Source: Streptomyces gardneri
GTDB lineage: Bacteria; Actinomycetota; Actinomycetes; Streptomycetales; Streptomycetaceae
Direction of reading: 5' to 3'
Assembly (NCBI RefSeq): GCF_006539185.1
Contig: NZ_BJMN01000032.1
Span: 62,001-126,000 of the forward strand
DNA length: 64,000 nt
Shown here: positions 48,482 to 56,541 of the stretch, piece by piece
Numbering within the stretch: position 1 is the first letter of the stretch
How the letters are laid out: each line of letters begins with the position of its first letter
Notes under the pieces: generated by a model
Databases searched by the model: none
What the model was told of the DNA's origin: nothing
The model's input: the letters and a program-made list of their open reading frames with translations, nothing else
Translations under genes and position numbers: made by a program

Positions 48482-49822
48482 ATGACCGGCACAGACGATG
48501 TCCTGCTTGTCCACGGCGGAACCCCGCTGGAGGGCGAGATCCGCGTCCGCGGCGCGAAGAACCTCGTGCCCAAGGCGATGGTCGCCGCCCTGCTCGGCAG
48601 CGGTCCCAGCCGACTGCGCAATGTGCCCGACATCCGTGACGTCCGCGTGGTCCGCGGACTGCTCCAGCTGCACGGGGTGACGGTCCGTCCGGGCGAGGAG
48701 CCCGGCGAGCTCGTCCTCGACCCGACGCACGTGGAGTCCGCGAACGTCGCCGACATCGACGCGCACGCCGGCTCGTCCCGCATCCCGATCCTCTTCTGCG
48801 GCCCGCTGCTGCACCGCCTCGGCCACGCCTTCATCCCGGGTCTCGGCGGCTGCGACATCGGCGGCCGGCCGATCGACTTCCACTTCGACGTCCTGCGCCA
48901 GTTCGGCGCCACGATCGAGAAGCGGGACGACGGTCAGTACCTGGAGGCCCCCCAGCGTCTTCGCGGTTGCAAGATCCGCCTCCCGTACCCCTCGGTCGGC
49001 TCGACCGAGCAGGTGCTGCTCACGGCGGTGCTCGCCGAGGGCGTCACCGAGCTGTCGAACGCGGCCGTGGAGCCCGAGATCGAGGACCTCATCTGCGTAC
49101 TGCAGAAGATGGGCGCGATCATCTCCATGGACACCGACCGGACCATCCGGATCACCGGTGTCGACCGCCTCGACGGCTACACCCACCGGGCGCTCCCGGA
49201 CCGCCTGGAGGCGGCCTCCTGGGCGTCGGCGGCGCTGGCCACCGAGGGCAACATCTACGTGCGCGGCGCCCAGCAGCGCTCGATGATGACCTTCCTCAAC
49301 ACGTACCGGAAGGTGGGTGGCGCCTTCGAGATCGACGACGAGGGCATCCGCTTCTGGCACCCGGGCGGCTCGCTCAACGCGATCGCCCTGGAGACGGACG
49401 TGCACCCCGGCTTCCAGACGGACTGGCAGCAGCCGCTGGTCGTGGCCCTGACGCAGGCCTCGGGCCTCTCCATCGTCCACGAGACGGTGTACGAGTCGCG
49501 CCTCGGCTTCACCTCCGCGCTGAACCAGATGGGCGCGCACATCCAGCTGTACCCCGAGTGCCTGGGCGGCTCCGACTGCCGCTTCGGCCAGCGCAACTTC
49601 CTGCACTCCGCGGTCGTGAGCGGCCCCACCAAGCTCCAGGGCGCCGACCTGGTCATCCCCGACCTGCGCGGCGGCTTCTCGTACCTGATCGCGGCCCTGG
49701 CCGCCCAGGGCACGTCCCGGGTGCACGGCATCGAGCTGATCAACCGCGGCTACGAGAACTTCATGGAGAAGCTCGTCGAGCTCGGCGCCAAGGTCGAGCT
49801 CCCCGGCAGCGCACTGGTGTGA
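48482..49822 (+). CDS. murA: UDP-N-acetylglucosamine 1-carboxyvinyltransferase
   Basis: First committed step of peptidoglycan synthesis: transfers enolpyruvate from PEP to UDP-GlcNAc in the cytoplasm. 446 residues with two inside-out alpha/beta domains. The active-site cysteine that fosfomycin alkylates is Cys124 in LGGCDIGGRPID; the conserved RVRGAKNLVPKAMVAALL start (Lys-Asn pair binding substrate) and DLRGGFSYLIAALAAQG near the end are intact. ATG 48482 begins MTGTDDVLLVHGG. The 298-bp upstream region contains the divergent promoters for murA and yqgE. A strong double terminator follows. Confidence 0.95.
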   Translation: MTGTDDVLLVHGGTPLEGEIRVRGAKNLVPKAMVAALLGSGPSRLRNVPDIRDVRVVRGLLQLHGVTVRPGEEPGELVLDPTHVESANVADIDAHAGSSRIPILFCGPLLHRLGHAFIPGLGGCDIGGRPIDFHFDVLRQFGATIEKRDDGQYLEAPQRLRGCKIRLPYPSVGSTEQVLLTAVLAEGVTELSNAAVEPEIEDLICVLQKMGAIISMDTDRTIRITGVDRLDGYTHRALPDRLEAASWASAALATEGNIYVRGAQQRSMMTFLNTYRKVGGAFEIDDEGIRFWHPGGSLNAIALETDVHPGFQTDWQQPLVVALTQASGLSIVHETVYESRLGFTSALNQMGAHIQLYPECLGGSDCRFGQRNFLHSAVVSGPTKLQGADLVIPDLRGGFSYLIAALAAQGTSRVHGIELINRGYENFMEKLVELGAKVELPGSALV

Positions 49823-49823
49823 G

Positions 49824-49899
49824 CCTGTGCGGGCCCCTGTGGGGCCCGCACAGGGCATACGAAAGGGCGGCCACCCCCTGACAGGGTGGCCGCCCTTTC
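49824..49899. terminator. Double terminator between murA and hup
   Basis: Hairpin 1: 13-bp perfect stem (49824-49836 with 49842-49854). Hairpin 2: 16-bp perfect stem (49861-49876 with 49884-49899), with A/T residues flanking so that it works for both convergent genes. Confidence 0.92.
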
Positions 49900-49916
49900 T
49901 GCGCCTCTAGGCTGCC

Positions 49917-50198
49917 TTACTTGCCCTTGGCGGCTTCCTTGAGCTTCGAGCCCGCGGAGACCTTCACGCTGTAGCCGGCCGGGATGTTGATCGGGTCGCC
50001 GGTCTGCGGGTTACGAGCGGTGCGAGCGGCACGGTGGGTGCGCTCGAAGGTCAGGAAGCCGGGGATGGTGACCTTCTCGTCACCCTTGGCGACGACCTCA
50101 CCGACGGTCTCGGCGAGAGCGGCCAGCACGGCGTCGGCGTCCTTGCGGGTCACCTCGGCGCGGTCGGCCAGGGCGGCCACCAGCTCACTGCGGTTCAT
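49917..50198 (-). CDS. hup: HU-family DNA-binding protein
   Basis: A 93-residue histone-like protein that bends and compacts DNA in the nucleoid. It shows the whole HU fold: N-terminal helices MNRSELVAALADRAEVTRKD, the IPGFLTFERTHRAARTARNPQTG arm and INIPAGYSVKVSAGSKLKEA. This is the short HU (HupA type) without a Lys-rich C-terminal tail. ATG 50198 has GGGAG upstream. Confidence 0.97.
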   Translation of the reverse strand: MNRSELVAALADRAEVTRKDADAVLAALAETVGEVVAKGDEKVTIPGFLTFERTHRAARTARNPQTGDPINIPAGYSVKVSAGSKLKEAAKGK

Positions 50199-50451
50199 GT
50201 TGTTACTCCCGTGTTCTTCTTGCCTGTGAGGCGTGCCACGCGGCGGAAGCCGCGCGATTGGGTACAGCGAAGCCGATGCTGCCAGGGCCTTCGGACAGTC
50301 CCCGGACCCGGGTCTAATGACAGACCCTCGCGCCCAAACACGCATCCTGCCCCCACCAGCGGCGGGAACGCCAATCCGGCACCCCCTGGGGTCACACGAA
50401 AAGCGCCGGAGCCCCGTGGTGGTGACGTTCCGTCGACTCCGTGATTTCCGT
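50199..50451. other. hup upstream region
   Basis: About 250 bp with no credible gene, holding the hup promoter on the minus strand. No clear -10/-35 pair was assigned. Confidence 0.35.
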
Positions 50452-50494
50452 GCGGAGCCGAAAAGCCACCCTAAAGGCGGGTTTGCGGCTCCGC
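50452..50494 (-). terminator. Terminator after the malic enzyme gene
   Basis: A 9-bp perfect stem GCGGAGCCG/CGGCTCCGC (50452-50460 with 50486-50494), 16 bp past the stop. Confidence 0.65.
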
Positions 50495-50510
50495 GAATCG
50501 CGACGCGCCG

Positions 50511-51923
50511 TCAGCGCCCGCTCGCGGCCTTGGCCGCGTTGCGCACGGCTCCGGCCACCGCGCCCGCGACCTTGTCGTTGAAGACCGACGGGATGATGTA
50601 GTTCGGGTTCAGCTCGTCCTCGGTGACCACGTCGGCGAGGGCGGAGGCCGCCGCCAGCATCATCTCCGTGTTGACGGTACGGGACTGGGCGTCCAGCAGA
50701 CCGCGGAAGACACCCGGGAAGACCAGGACGTTGTTGATCTGGTTCGGGAAGTCCGAACGGCCCGTGGCGACGACGGCGGCCGTCTGCCGCGCGGCGGCCG
50801 GGTCGACCTCCGGGTCGGGGTTCGCGAGCGCGAACACGATGGCGCCCTCCGCCATGGCGGCGACGTCCTCGGCGCCCAGCAGGTTCGGGGCCGAGACGCC
50901 GATGAAGACGTCCGCGCCGACGACGGCCTGCTTGAGGGTGCCGGTGACGCCCTCGGGGTTGGTGTTGTCGGCGATCCAGCGCAGCGGAGTGCCGGGCGCG
51001 GCGTCGACGAGGTCGGGGCGGTCCGCGTGCACGACGCCCTGGATGTCGGCGACGACGGCGTGCTTGACGCCCGCCGCGATGAGCAGCTTCAGGATGGCCG
51101 TACCGGCCGCGCCCGCACCGGACATGACGACCCGTACGTCACCGATGCCCTTGCCCACCACGCGCAGCGCGTTGGTGAGGGCGGCGAGGACGACGATGGC
51201 GGTGCCGTGCTGGTCGTCGTGGAAGACGGGGATGTCGAGGGCCTCGCGCAGCCGGGCCTCGATCTCGAAGCAGCGGGGCGCGGAGATGTCCTCCAGGTTG
51301 ATGCCCGCGAAGCCGGGGGCGATGGCCTTGACGATCGCGACGATCTCGTCGGTGTCCTGCGTGTCGAGGCAGATCGGCCAGGCGTCGATGCCGGCGAAGC
51401 GCTTGAAGAGGGCGGCCTTGCCCTCCATGACGGGCAGGGCGGCCATCGGGCCGATGTTGCCGAGGCCGAGGACGGCGGAGCCGTCGGTCACGACCGCGAC
51501 GGAGTTGCGCTTGATGGTGAGGCGGCGGGCGTCCTCGGGGTTCTCGGCGATCGCCATGCACACGCGGGCGACGCCCGGGGTGTAGATCATGGAGAGGTCG
51601 TCACGGTTGCGGATGGGGTGCTTGGACGCCATCTCGATCTTGCCGCCGAGGTGCATCAGGAACGTACGGTCGGAGACCTTGCCGAGGGTGACGCCCTCGA
51701 TCGTGCGCAGCTGCTCGACGATCTCGTCGGCGTGCGCGGTCGAGGTCGCGGCGATGGTGACGTCGATACGGAGCTTCTCGTGGCCGGAGGCGGTCACGTC
51801 GAGGCCGGTGACGGATCCGCCGTGGGACTCCACCGCCGTGGTGAGCTGGGAGACCGCGGTTCCGCTCGCGGGAACCTCCAGCCGGACCGTCATCGAGTAC
51901 GAGACGCTGGGCGCCGTTGCCAT
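50511..51923 (-). CDS. NAD-type malic enzyme with N-terminal ACT domain
   Basis: A 470-residue malate dehydrogenase (decarboxylating) making pyruvate, linking the TCA cycle to glycolysis. Residues ~5-80 form an ACT-like regulatory domain (YSMTVRLEVPASGTAVSQL). The catalytic core begins at SKHPIRNRDDLSMIYTPGVA, with the malate-site tyrosine and TDGSAVLGLGNIGP, the NLEDISAPRCFEIE metal site, VFHDDQHGTAIV and an NAD-binding GAGAAGTAIL. ATG start with GAGGAA upstream. I recall SCO2951, an NAD-dependent enzyme, in this position; the cofactor preference is from that recollection. Confidence 0.92.
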   Translation of the reverse strand: MATAPSVSYSMTVRLEVPASGTAVSQLTTAVESHGGSVTGLDVTASGHEKLRIDVTIAATSTAHADEIVEQLRTIEGVTLGKVSDRTFLMHLGGKIEMASKHPIRNRDDLSMIYTPGVARVCMAIAENPEDARRLTIKRNSVAVVTDGSAVLGLGNIGPMAALPVMEGKAALFKRFAGIDAWPICLDTQDTDEIVAIVKAIAPGFAGINLEDISAPRCFEIEARLREALDIPVFHDDQHGTAIVVLAALTNALRVVGKGIGDVRVVMSGAGAAGTAILKLLIAAGVKHAVVADIQGVVHADRPDLVDAAPGTPLRWIADNTNPEGVTGTLKQAVVGADVFIGVSAPNLLGAEDVAAMAEGAIVFALANPDPEVDPAAARQTAAVVATGRSDFPNQINNVLVFPGVFRGLLDAQSRTVNTEMMLAAASALADVVTEDELNPNYIIPSVFNDKVAGAVAGAVRNAAKAASGR

Positions 51924-52313
51924 GGCCGAGTTCCTCTGCTTTCCCTGAGCTTCATTGCTACGCCGCCCCGGCTGGTTGCCCGGCGGCGCCCTCCGATGGT
52001 CGCACCTACCTGCGGGTAGCAGGTAATGCGGTCATTTTGTTTTCGGAAAGTAGTTTCCACCATACGAGAGAGCGTCAGGAAACAGAAGAGGCCCCCGTCA
52101 CCAAGGGTGACAGGGGCCTCAACTTTGTACGTACGTCTAAATGGCACCGACCCGCCATGCTCGCCTCGCGGCAAGTGGTCCCTCAAAGGGACGAAGGTTG
52201 GGCCCGGGGGCTTGGATCGAGCCGGTGCCACGACAAGGCTAACAAACCACCCTGGTTGGTGATTCCAGCGCCACAGGTTGACCGGAAATCGGCCCCCGGA
52301 CCGTCCTTCCGGC
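51924..52313. ncRNA. Possible structured RNA or long 3' UTR between the malic enzyme and helD genes
   Basis: About 390 bp without a gene. On the minus strand the helicase stop (52314) is followed by ~190 bp of structured sequence and a strong hairpin. Within it TGGCACCG (52142-52149) can pair with CGGTGCCA (52223-52230), enclosing a GTCCCT/AGGGAC hairpin (52178-52192). The hairpin at 52089-52121 pairs GAGGCCCC/GGGGCCTC and GTCACC/GGTGAC and has a T-rich stretch on the minus strand. This may be a small RNA or a processed 3' UTR; I recall reports of a small RNA near this position in S. coelicolor but cannot confirm it. Confidence 0.4.
52089..52121 (-). terminator. Terminator of the helD unit or of a small RNA
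   Basis: Stem of 8 + 6 bp with one C-A mismatch and a 3-nt loop; TTCTGTTT follows on the minus strand. Confidence 0.75.
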
Positions 52314-54662
52314 TCAGTCCCGCAGCAGGTCCGGCACCCCTGCCTCGTCGGGCATGTCACCCGGCCCCGCGACCACCGTGAGCTGCTGCGTCGCACGCGT
52401 CAGCGCCACGTACAGCACCCGCAGGCCGGCCGGGGACTCGTCCGCGATCTCCGCGGGCGAGACGACCACCGTCGCGTCGTACTCCAGGCCCTTCGCCTCC
52501 AGGGAGCCGAGCGCCACCACCCGGTCGCCCAGTTCGGCGAGCCAGCGGGCGGCCTCCGCACGCCGGTTCATGGCGACGACGACGCCCACCGTGCCCTCGA
52601 CCCGCTCCAGGAGCAGCGCCGCCTCGGACCGTACGGTTTCGGCCAGCGCCGCCTGCCCCGACTTCTCCGGAACCGGGACGAACCGGGGCTCGACGCCCGT
52701 CGAGCGGACCGCGCGCGGCGATTCCTTGCCCGGCATGGCGAGGGCGAGCACCTTGGCGGCGAGCTCGGCGATCTCCGCCGGGTTCCGGTAGTTCACGGTC
52801 AGCTCGAAGCGGCGCCGCGGCCGGCTGCCGAGCGCCTCGTCCCGCGCCTCGGCGGCCTCGTCCGGGTCCGACCAGGAGGACTGCGCCGGGTCGCCGACGA
52901 CCGTCCAGGTGGCGTGCCGGCCGCGCCGCCCGACCATCCGCCACTGCATGGGCGTGAGGTCCTGCGCCTCGTCGACGATGACGTGCGCGTACTCGGTGCG
53001 CTCGGCGGCGAGCCGCTCGGCCCGCTCGCGCTGCGTCTCCTCGCGTACGGGCATGAGCTCTTCCAGGCCCGAGAGCTGGTCCAGCGGGTCGTACTCCCGC
53101 TTCTTGCGGGGCCGGGCCGGGGCGCCGAGCAGGGTGTGCAGCTCGTCGAGGAGCGCCACGTCGTGGACGGAGAGCTCCCGGCGGCGCAGCGAGCGGGCGA
53201 GCCGCCGCACCTCTCCCGGGTTGAGGATGCGGCGGGCCCAGCGGCCGAGCCGCCGCTCGTCGGCCATCGCGTCGAGCACCTGCCTCGGGGTGAGCTCGGG
53301 CCACCAGGCGTCGAGGAAGCCGAGGAAGGAGTCCTCGGTGGAGACGTCCTCGTCGAAGGAGGAGCGCAGCTCGGCCGCGAGCTCGGGGTCGCTGTGCCGT
53401 CCTGCCGAGCCGGACTTGGCGTACAGCGCGTCGAGGAGCAGCCGGCGGGCGCGCGGGCGCAGCAGGTTGACGGGGGCGGTGCCGCCGAGGACGTTGTGGC
53501 GGATGCGCCGGAGGTCGTCGGCCTCCAGCTCGATCCGCCGGCCGAAGGCGACGACCCGGAGCCGGGTAGGCGTCCCGGTGGGCGCGGGGGCCTCCTCGCC
53601 GAACTCCAGCTGGTCCCCGGCGGGCTGCCGGGGCGCGGGGGTCTCCAGGGCGCCGCGGGCGGCCTTCCGCAGCACGTGGACCATGCGGGAGGAGCCCTTG
53701 ACGCGGGCGACGGCCGGCTCGTCGTAGGCGGTGGCCTCGCAGCCGTCGACGAGGCTGCCGACGGCGCGGATCGCGACCTGGCCCTCCTCGCCGAGGGAGG
53801 GCAGGACGCCTTCGGTGTACGAGACGAGGAGCGGGGTCGGCGAGACGATGAGGATGCCGCCCGCGTACCGCCGCCGGTCCTGGTAGAGCAGGTAGGCGGC
53901 CCGGTGCAGGGCGACGGCGGTCTTGCCGGTGCCGGGGCCGCCCTCGACGTACGTGACGGAGGCGGCGGGCGCGCGGATGACGAGGTCCTGCTCCGCCTGG
54001 ATGGAGGAGACGATGTCCCGCATGGTGTGGCTGCGGGCCTGGCCGAGGGCGGCCATCAGGGCGCCGTCGCCGATCACGGGCAGCTCGCGCCCGTCGAGGG
54101 TGGCCCTCAGCTCGGGGCGCATCAGGTCGTCCTCGACGCCGAGGACCCGGCGGCCCTTGGAGCGGATGACGCGGCGGCGCACGACGCGGCCGGGGTCGAC
54201 GGGCGTCGACCGGTAGAAGGGCGCGGCGGCGGGCGCGCGCCAGTCGATGACGAGCGGGCTGTAGTCGGAGTCGAGGACGCCGATCCGCCCGATGTGGAGG
54301 GTCTCGCCGATGTCGGCCGTGTTGTCCGGGCGTACGGCGTCCTCGGCGGGCTCCACGGAGGTGTACGCGCCGTCGGGGCCCTTCTTGCCGTCCTTGCCGT
54401 ACAGCAGGTCGATCCGGCCGAAGAGGAAGTCCTCGAACTCGTTGTTGAGCCTGTTGAGGTGGATGCCGGCGCGGAACACCTGCGCGTCGCGCTCGGCGAG
54501 GGCGCCGGGCGTGCCGACCTGCCCCCGCTGGGCGGCGTCGTTCATCAGGAACTCCGCTTCGTGGATCTTCTCCTCCAGCCGGCGGTAGACCTGATCCAGA
54601 TGTTCCTGCTCGACACCGATCTCACGGTCTCTGACCGTGTCCACGGCTTCCTGCGCGGCCAC
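52314..54662 (-). CDS. helD: HelD-like superfamily 1 helicase (RNA polymerase recycling type)
   Basis: A 782-residue protein. The N-terminal ~70 residues form a charged coiled coil (EQEHLDQVYRRLEEKIHEAE), which in HelD inserts into the RNA polymerase secondary channel. RecA domain 1 has Walker A GGPGTGKTAVALHRAAYLLY (~240-260); later motifs are VIVDEAQDLTPMQWRM (motif II), VVGDPAQSSW (motif III), ELTVNYRNPAEI (motif IV), LGSLEAKGLEYDATVVV and LYVALTRATQQLTVV (motifs V-VI). The DNA-grip region of UvrD is missing, as in HelD. GTG start with AAGGGGG upstream. HelD releases stalled RNA polymerase using ATP; some relatives confer rifampicin tolerance. Confidence 0.88.
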   Translation of the reverse strand: MAAQEAVDTVRDREIGVEQEHLDQVYRRLEEKIHEAEFLMNDAAQRGQVGTPGALAERDAQVFRAGIHLNRLNNEFEDFLFGRIDLLYGKDGKKGPDGAYTSVEPAEDAVRPDNTADIGETLHIGRIGVLDSDYSPLVIDWRAPAAAPFYRSTPVDPGRVVRRRVIRSKGRRVLGVEDDLMRPELRATLDGRELPVIGDGALMAALGQARSHTMRDIVSSIQAEQDLVIRAPAASVTYVEGGPGTGKTAVALHRAAYLLYQDRRRYAGGILIVSPTPLLVSYTEGVLPSLGEEGQVAIRAVGSLVDGCEATAYDEPAVARVKGSSRMVHVLRKAARGALETPAPRQPAGDQLEFGEEAPAPTGTPTRLRVVAFGRRIELEADDLRRIRHNVLGGTAPVNLLRPRARRLLLDALYAKSGSAGRHSDPELAAELRSSFDEDVSTEDSFLGFLDAWWPELTPRQVLDAMADERRLGRWARRILNPGEVRRLARSLRRRELSVHDVALLDELHTLLGAPARPRKKREYDPLDQLSGLEELMPVREETQRERAERLAAERTEYAHVIVDEAQDLTPMQWRMVGRRGRHATWTVVGDPAQSSWSDPDEAAEARDEALGSRPRRRFELTVNYRNPAEIAELAAKVLALAMPGKESPRAVRSTGVEPRFVPVPEKSGQAALAETVRSEAALLLERVEGTVGVVVAMNRRAEAARWLAELGDRVVALGSLEAKGLEYDATVVVSPAEIADESPAGLRVLYVALTRATQQLTVVAGPGDMPDEAGVPDLLRD

Positions 54663-54725
54663 CTAAGGCCCCCTTCTGACGTGCACTGGGCAGCCGTCGA
54701 GCGTACGCCACCGGAAGGCACCGTG

Positions 54726-55286
54726 TCAGGCGCGATCACCGTTCACGGGGTGGGATCCCGGAAAGCCGGGTGGCGGGTCGTCGTGCAGGAGCCGCTGGAA
54801 GAGGTGGTGGTCGCGCCACTCGCCGTCGATGTGGAGGTAGCGGGGCGCGGTGCCGATGGGGACGAACCCGCTTTTGGCGAGCACCCGTTGGGAGACGCGG
54901 TGGTCGAGAACGGTGCACGCCTCGATCCGGTGCATCCCGAGCTCCTCGCGGGCGGCCCGGCAGGCCTCCTCGACGAGCGCGGTGGCCACGCCCCGCCCGG
55001 TGTGTTCCCGGTCGACCCAGTAGCCGAGGGAGCCGCTGCGGAAGGGCCCGAGGACGATCCCGGAGAGGATCGCGCAGCCGATCACGGTGTCCCCGTCGAC
55101 GGCGAACCACCGGACGCCGCCGTCCGCGAGCCGCTCGGCCTGTCCCTCGGCGGTGTAGTACCGCTCGGGCCGGTACGGCTCCCAGGGCTTCATGTGCTCC
55201 CGGTTGCGCAGCAGGGCGGCGGCGAGCGCGGGCGCGTCGGCGTGTTCGGCCGGTCGGATGCGGAAGGGGGCGGGGGCTGCGCTCAT
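54726..55286 (-). CDS. GNAT acetyltransferase (RimJ/RimL-like)
   Basis: A 186-residue N-acetyltransferase. The acetyl-CoA loop is GYWVDREHTGRGVATALVEE (Q/R-x-x-G-x-G/A type), followed by RIEACTVLDHRVSQRVLAKSGF and PRYLHIDGEWRDHHLFQRLL, all typical of RimJ-type enzymes acting on ribosomal or other protein N-termini. ATG 55286 begins MSAAPAPFRIRPAEHADAPAL. It lies 31 bp downstream of the nnaR stop on the same strand and may share its transcript. Substrate unknown. Confidence 0.88.
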   Translation of the reverse strand: MSAAPAPFRIRPAEHADAPALAAALLRNREHMKPWEPYRPERYYTAEGQAERLADGGVRWFAVDGDTVIGCAILSGIVLGPFRSGSLGYWVDREHTGRGVATALVEEACRAAREELGMHRIEACTVLDHRVSQRVLAKSGFVPIGTAPRYLHIDGEWRDHHLFQRLLHDDPPPGFPGSHPVNGDRA

Positions 55287-55317
55287 CCCCGTACCGTAAC
55301 TCCCTCGCCGCATCCGG

Positions 55318-56457
55318 TTACAGGGTGTCGTACTTGTCGTCCGCCGTCGGGTCCAGGGCCAGCCGGTAGCCGCGCTTGACGACGGTCTGGATCAGCTTCG
55401 GGGTGCCGAGCGCGGTCCGGAGGCGGGCCATCGCCGTCTCCACCGCGTGCTCGTCGCGGCCGGCGCCGGGCAGCGCCCGCAGCAGGTCGGCGCGGGAGAC
55501 CACCCAGCCGGGGCGGCGGGCGAGCAAGCCCAGGAGGGCCATCCCGGCGGGCGGGACCGGGCGCAGGCCGCCGTCGACGAGGACCGCGTGCCCGCGGACC
55601 TCCACGCGGTGGCCGGCCACCGGAAGGACCCGGGAGCGGGAGGGGAGCTCCTTGCAGAGGAGCTGGACGAGCGGGCCGAGCCGGAAGCGCTCGGGCTGGT
55701 ACGTGTCGATGCCCTCGGCCTGGAGCGGGAGCGCCGTCACGGGGCCCACGCACACAGCGAGGACGTCGTGCCGGAGCGCGGCGACGAGTTCCGCCCGTAC
55801 GCCCTTCTCGTCCGCCCGGGAGAACAGCGATGCGGCGGCCGGGGCGCTGGTGAAGGTCACCGCGTCCAGGGTGCGGGCGATGATCGCGTCGAGGAGCCGG
55901 TCCAGGGGGCCGGTGTCCTCCGGGGGCATCCAGCGGTAGACGGGGACGACGACGACCTCGGCGCCGCCGGCCGTGAGGGCCTCCACGAAGCCGGGCAGCG
56001 GCTCCCCGTGCAGCTGGAGTGCGATGCGCCGGCCGGCCACGCCCTCGGCGAGGAGCCGGTCGAGGACCTCGGCCATGGACTCCGAGGAGGGCGACCAGGA
56101 CTCGGTGAGCCCGGCGGCCCGTACGGCTCCCTTGACCTTGGGGCCCCGGGCGAGGAGCTCGACCTCCCGCAGGACGGCGAGGAGCTCCTCGCCGTACCCC
56201 CAGCCGTCGGCGGCCTCGACCCAGCCCCGGAAGCCGATCGCCGTGGTGGCGACGACGACGTCCGGGGCGTGGGCGATGAGCTCCTTGGTGGCGGCGAGGA
56301 GTTCGGTGTCGTCCGCGAGGGGCACGATCCGCAGGGCGGGACCGTGGACGACGGCCGCGCCGCGCCGGCGCAGCAGCGCGATGAGTTCGTCCGCGCGCCG
56401 CGCCGCGGTGACGCCGACCGTGAAGCCGGCGAGGGGGCCGTGTTCTTGCTCGTCCAT
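55318..56457 (-). CDS. nnaR: NnaR-type regulator: uroporphyrinogen-III synthase-like domain plus winged helix
   Basis: A 379-residue regulator. Residues ~10-265 are a HemD-like domain (GFTVGVTAARRADELIALLRR, VVATTAIGFRGWVEAA, TFTSAPAAASLFSRADEKG), and the C-terminal ~95 residues are an OmpR-type winged helix (VVSRADLLRALPGAGRDEHA, VETAMARLRTALGTP, TVVKRGYRLALD). The same fusion is known beside nitrate transporters; in S. coelicolor it is NnaR, which co-activates nitrate/nitrite genes with GlnR. Here it follows narK by 84 bp on the same strand. The HemD part is not expected to make haem intermediates. ATG 56457 gives the usual start. Confidence 0.88.
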   Translation of the reverse strand: MDEQEHGPLAGFTVGVTAARRADELIALLRRRGAAVVHGPALRIVPLADDTELLAATKELIAHAPDVVVATTAIGFRGWVEAADGWGYGEELLAVLREVELLARGPKVKGAVRAAGLTESWSPSSESMAEVLDRLLAEGVAGRRIALQLHGEPLPGFVEALTAGGAEVVVVPVYRWMPPEDTGPLDRLLDAIIARTLDAVTFTSAPAAASLFSRADEKGVRAELVAALRHDVLAVCVGPVTALPLQAEGIDTYQPERFRLGPLVQLLCKELPSRSRVLPVAGHRVEVRGHAVLVDGGLRPVPPAGMALLGLLARRPGWVVSRADLLRALPGAGRDEHAVETAMARLRTALGTPKLIQTVVKRGYRLALDPTADDKYDTL

Positions 56458-56541
56458 GGGGCCTGAGCCTGACGGGACTGCGTGTCGGACTCGGTTCACG
56501 CGTATTTCCTGGTCGTTACGGTCCGCGCCCGGCACGGTGGA

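Noticed and set aside
55318..56457. Haem biosynthesis enzyme HemD
   Set aside because: The C-terminal winged helix and the neighbouring narK point to the NnaR-type regulator; no other haem gene is nearby.
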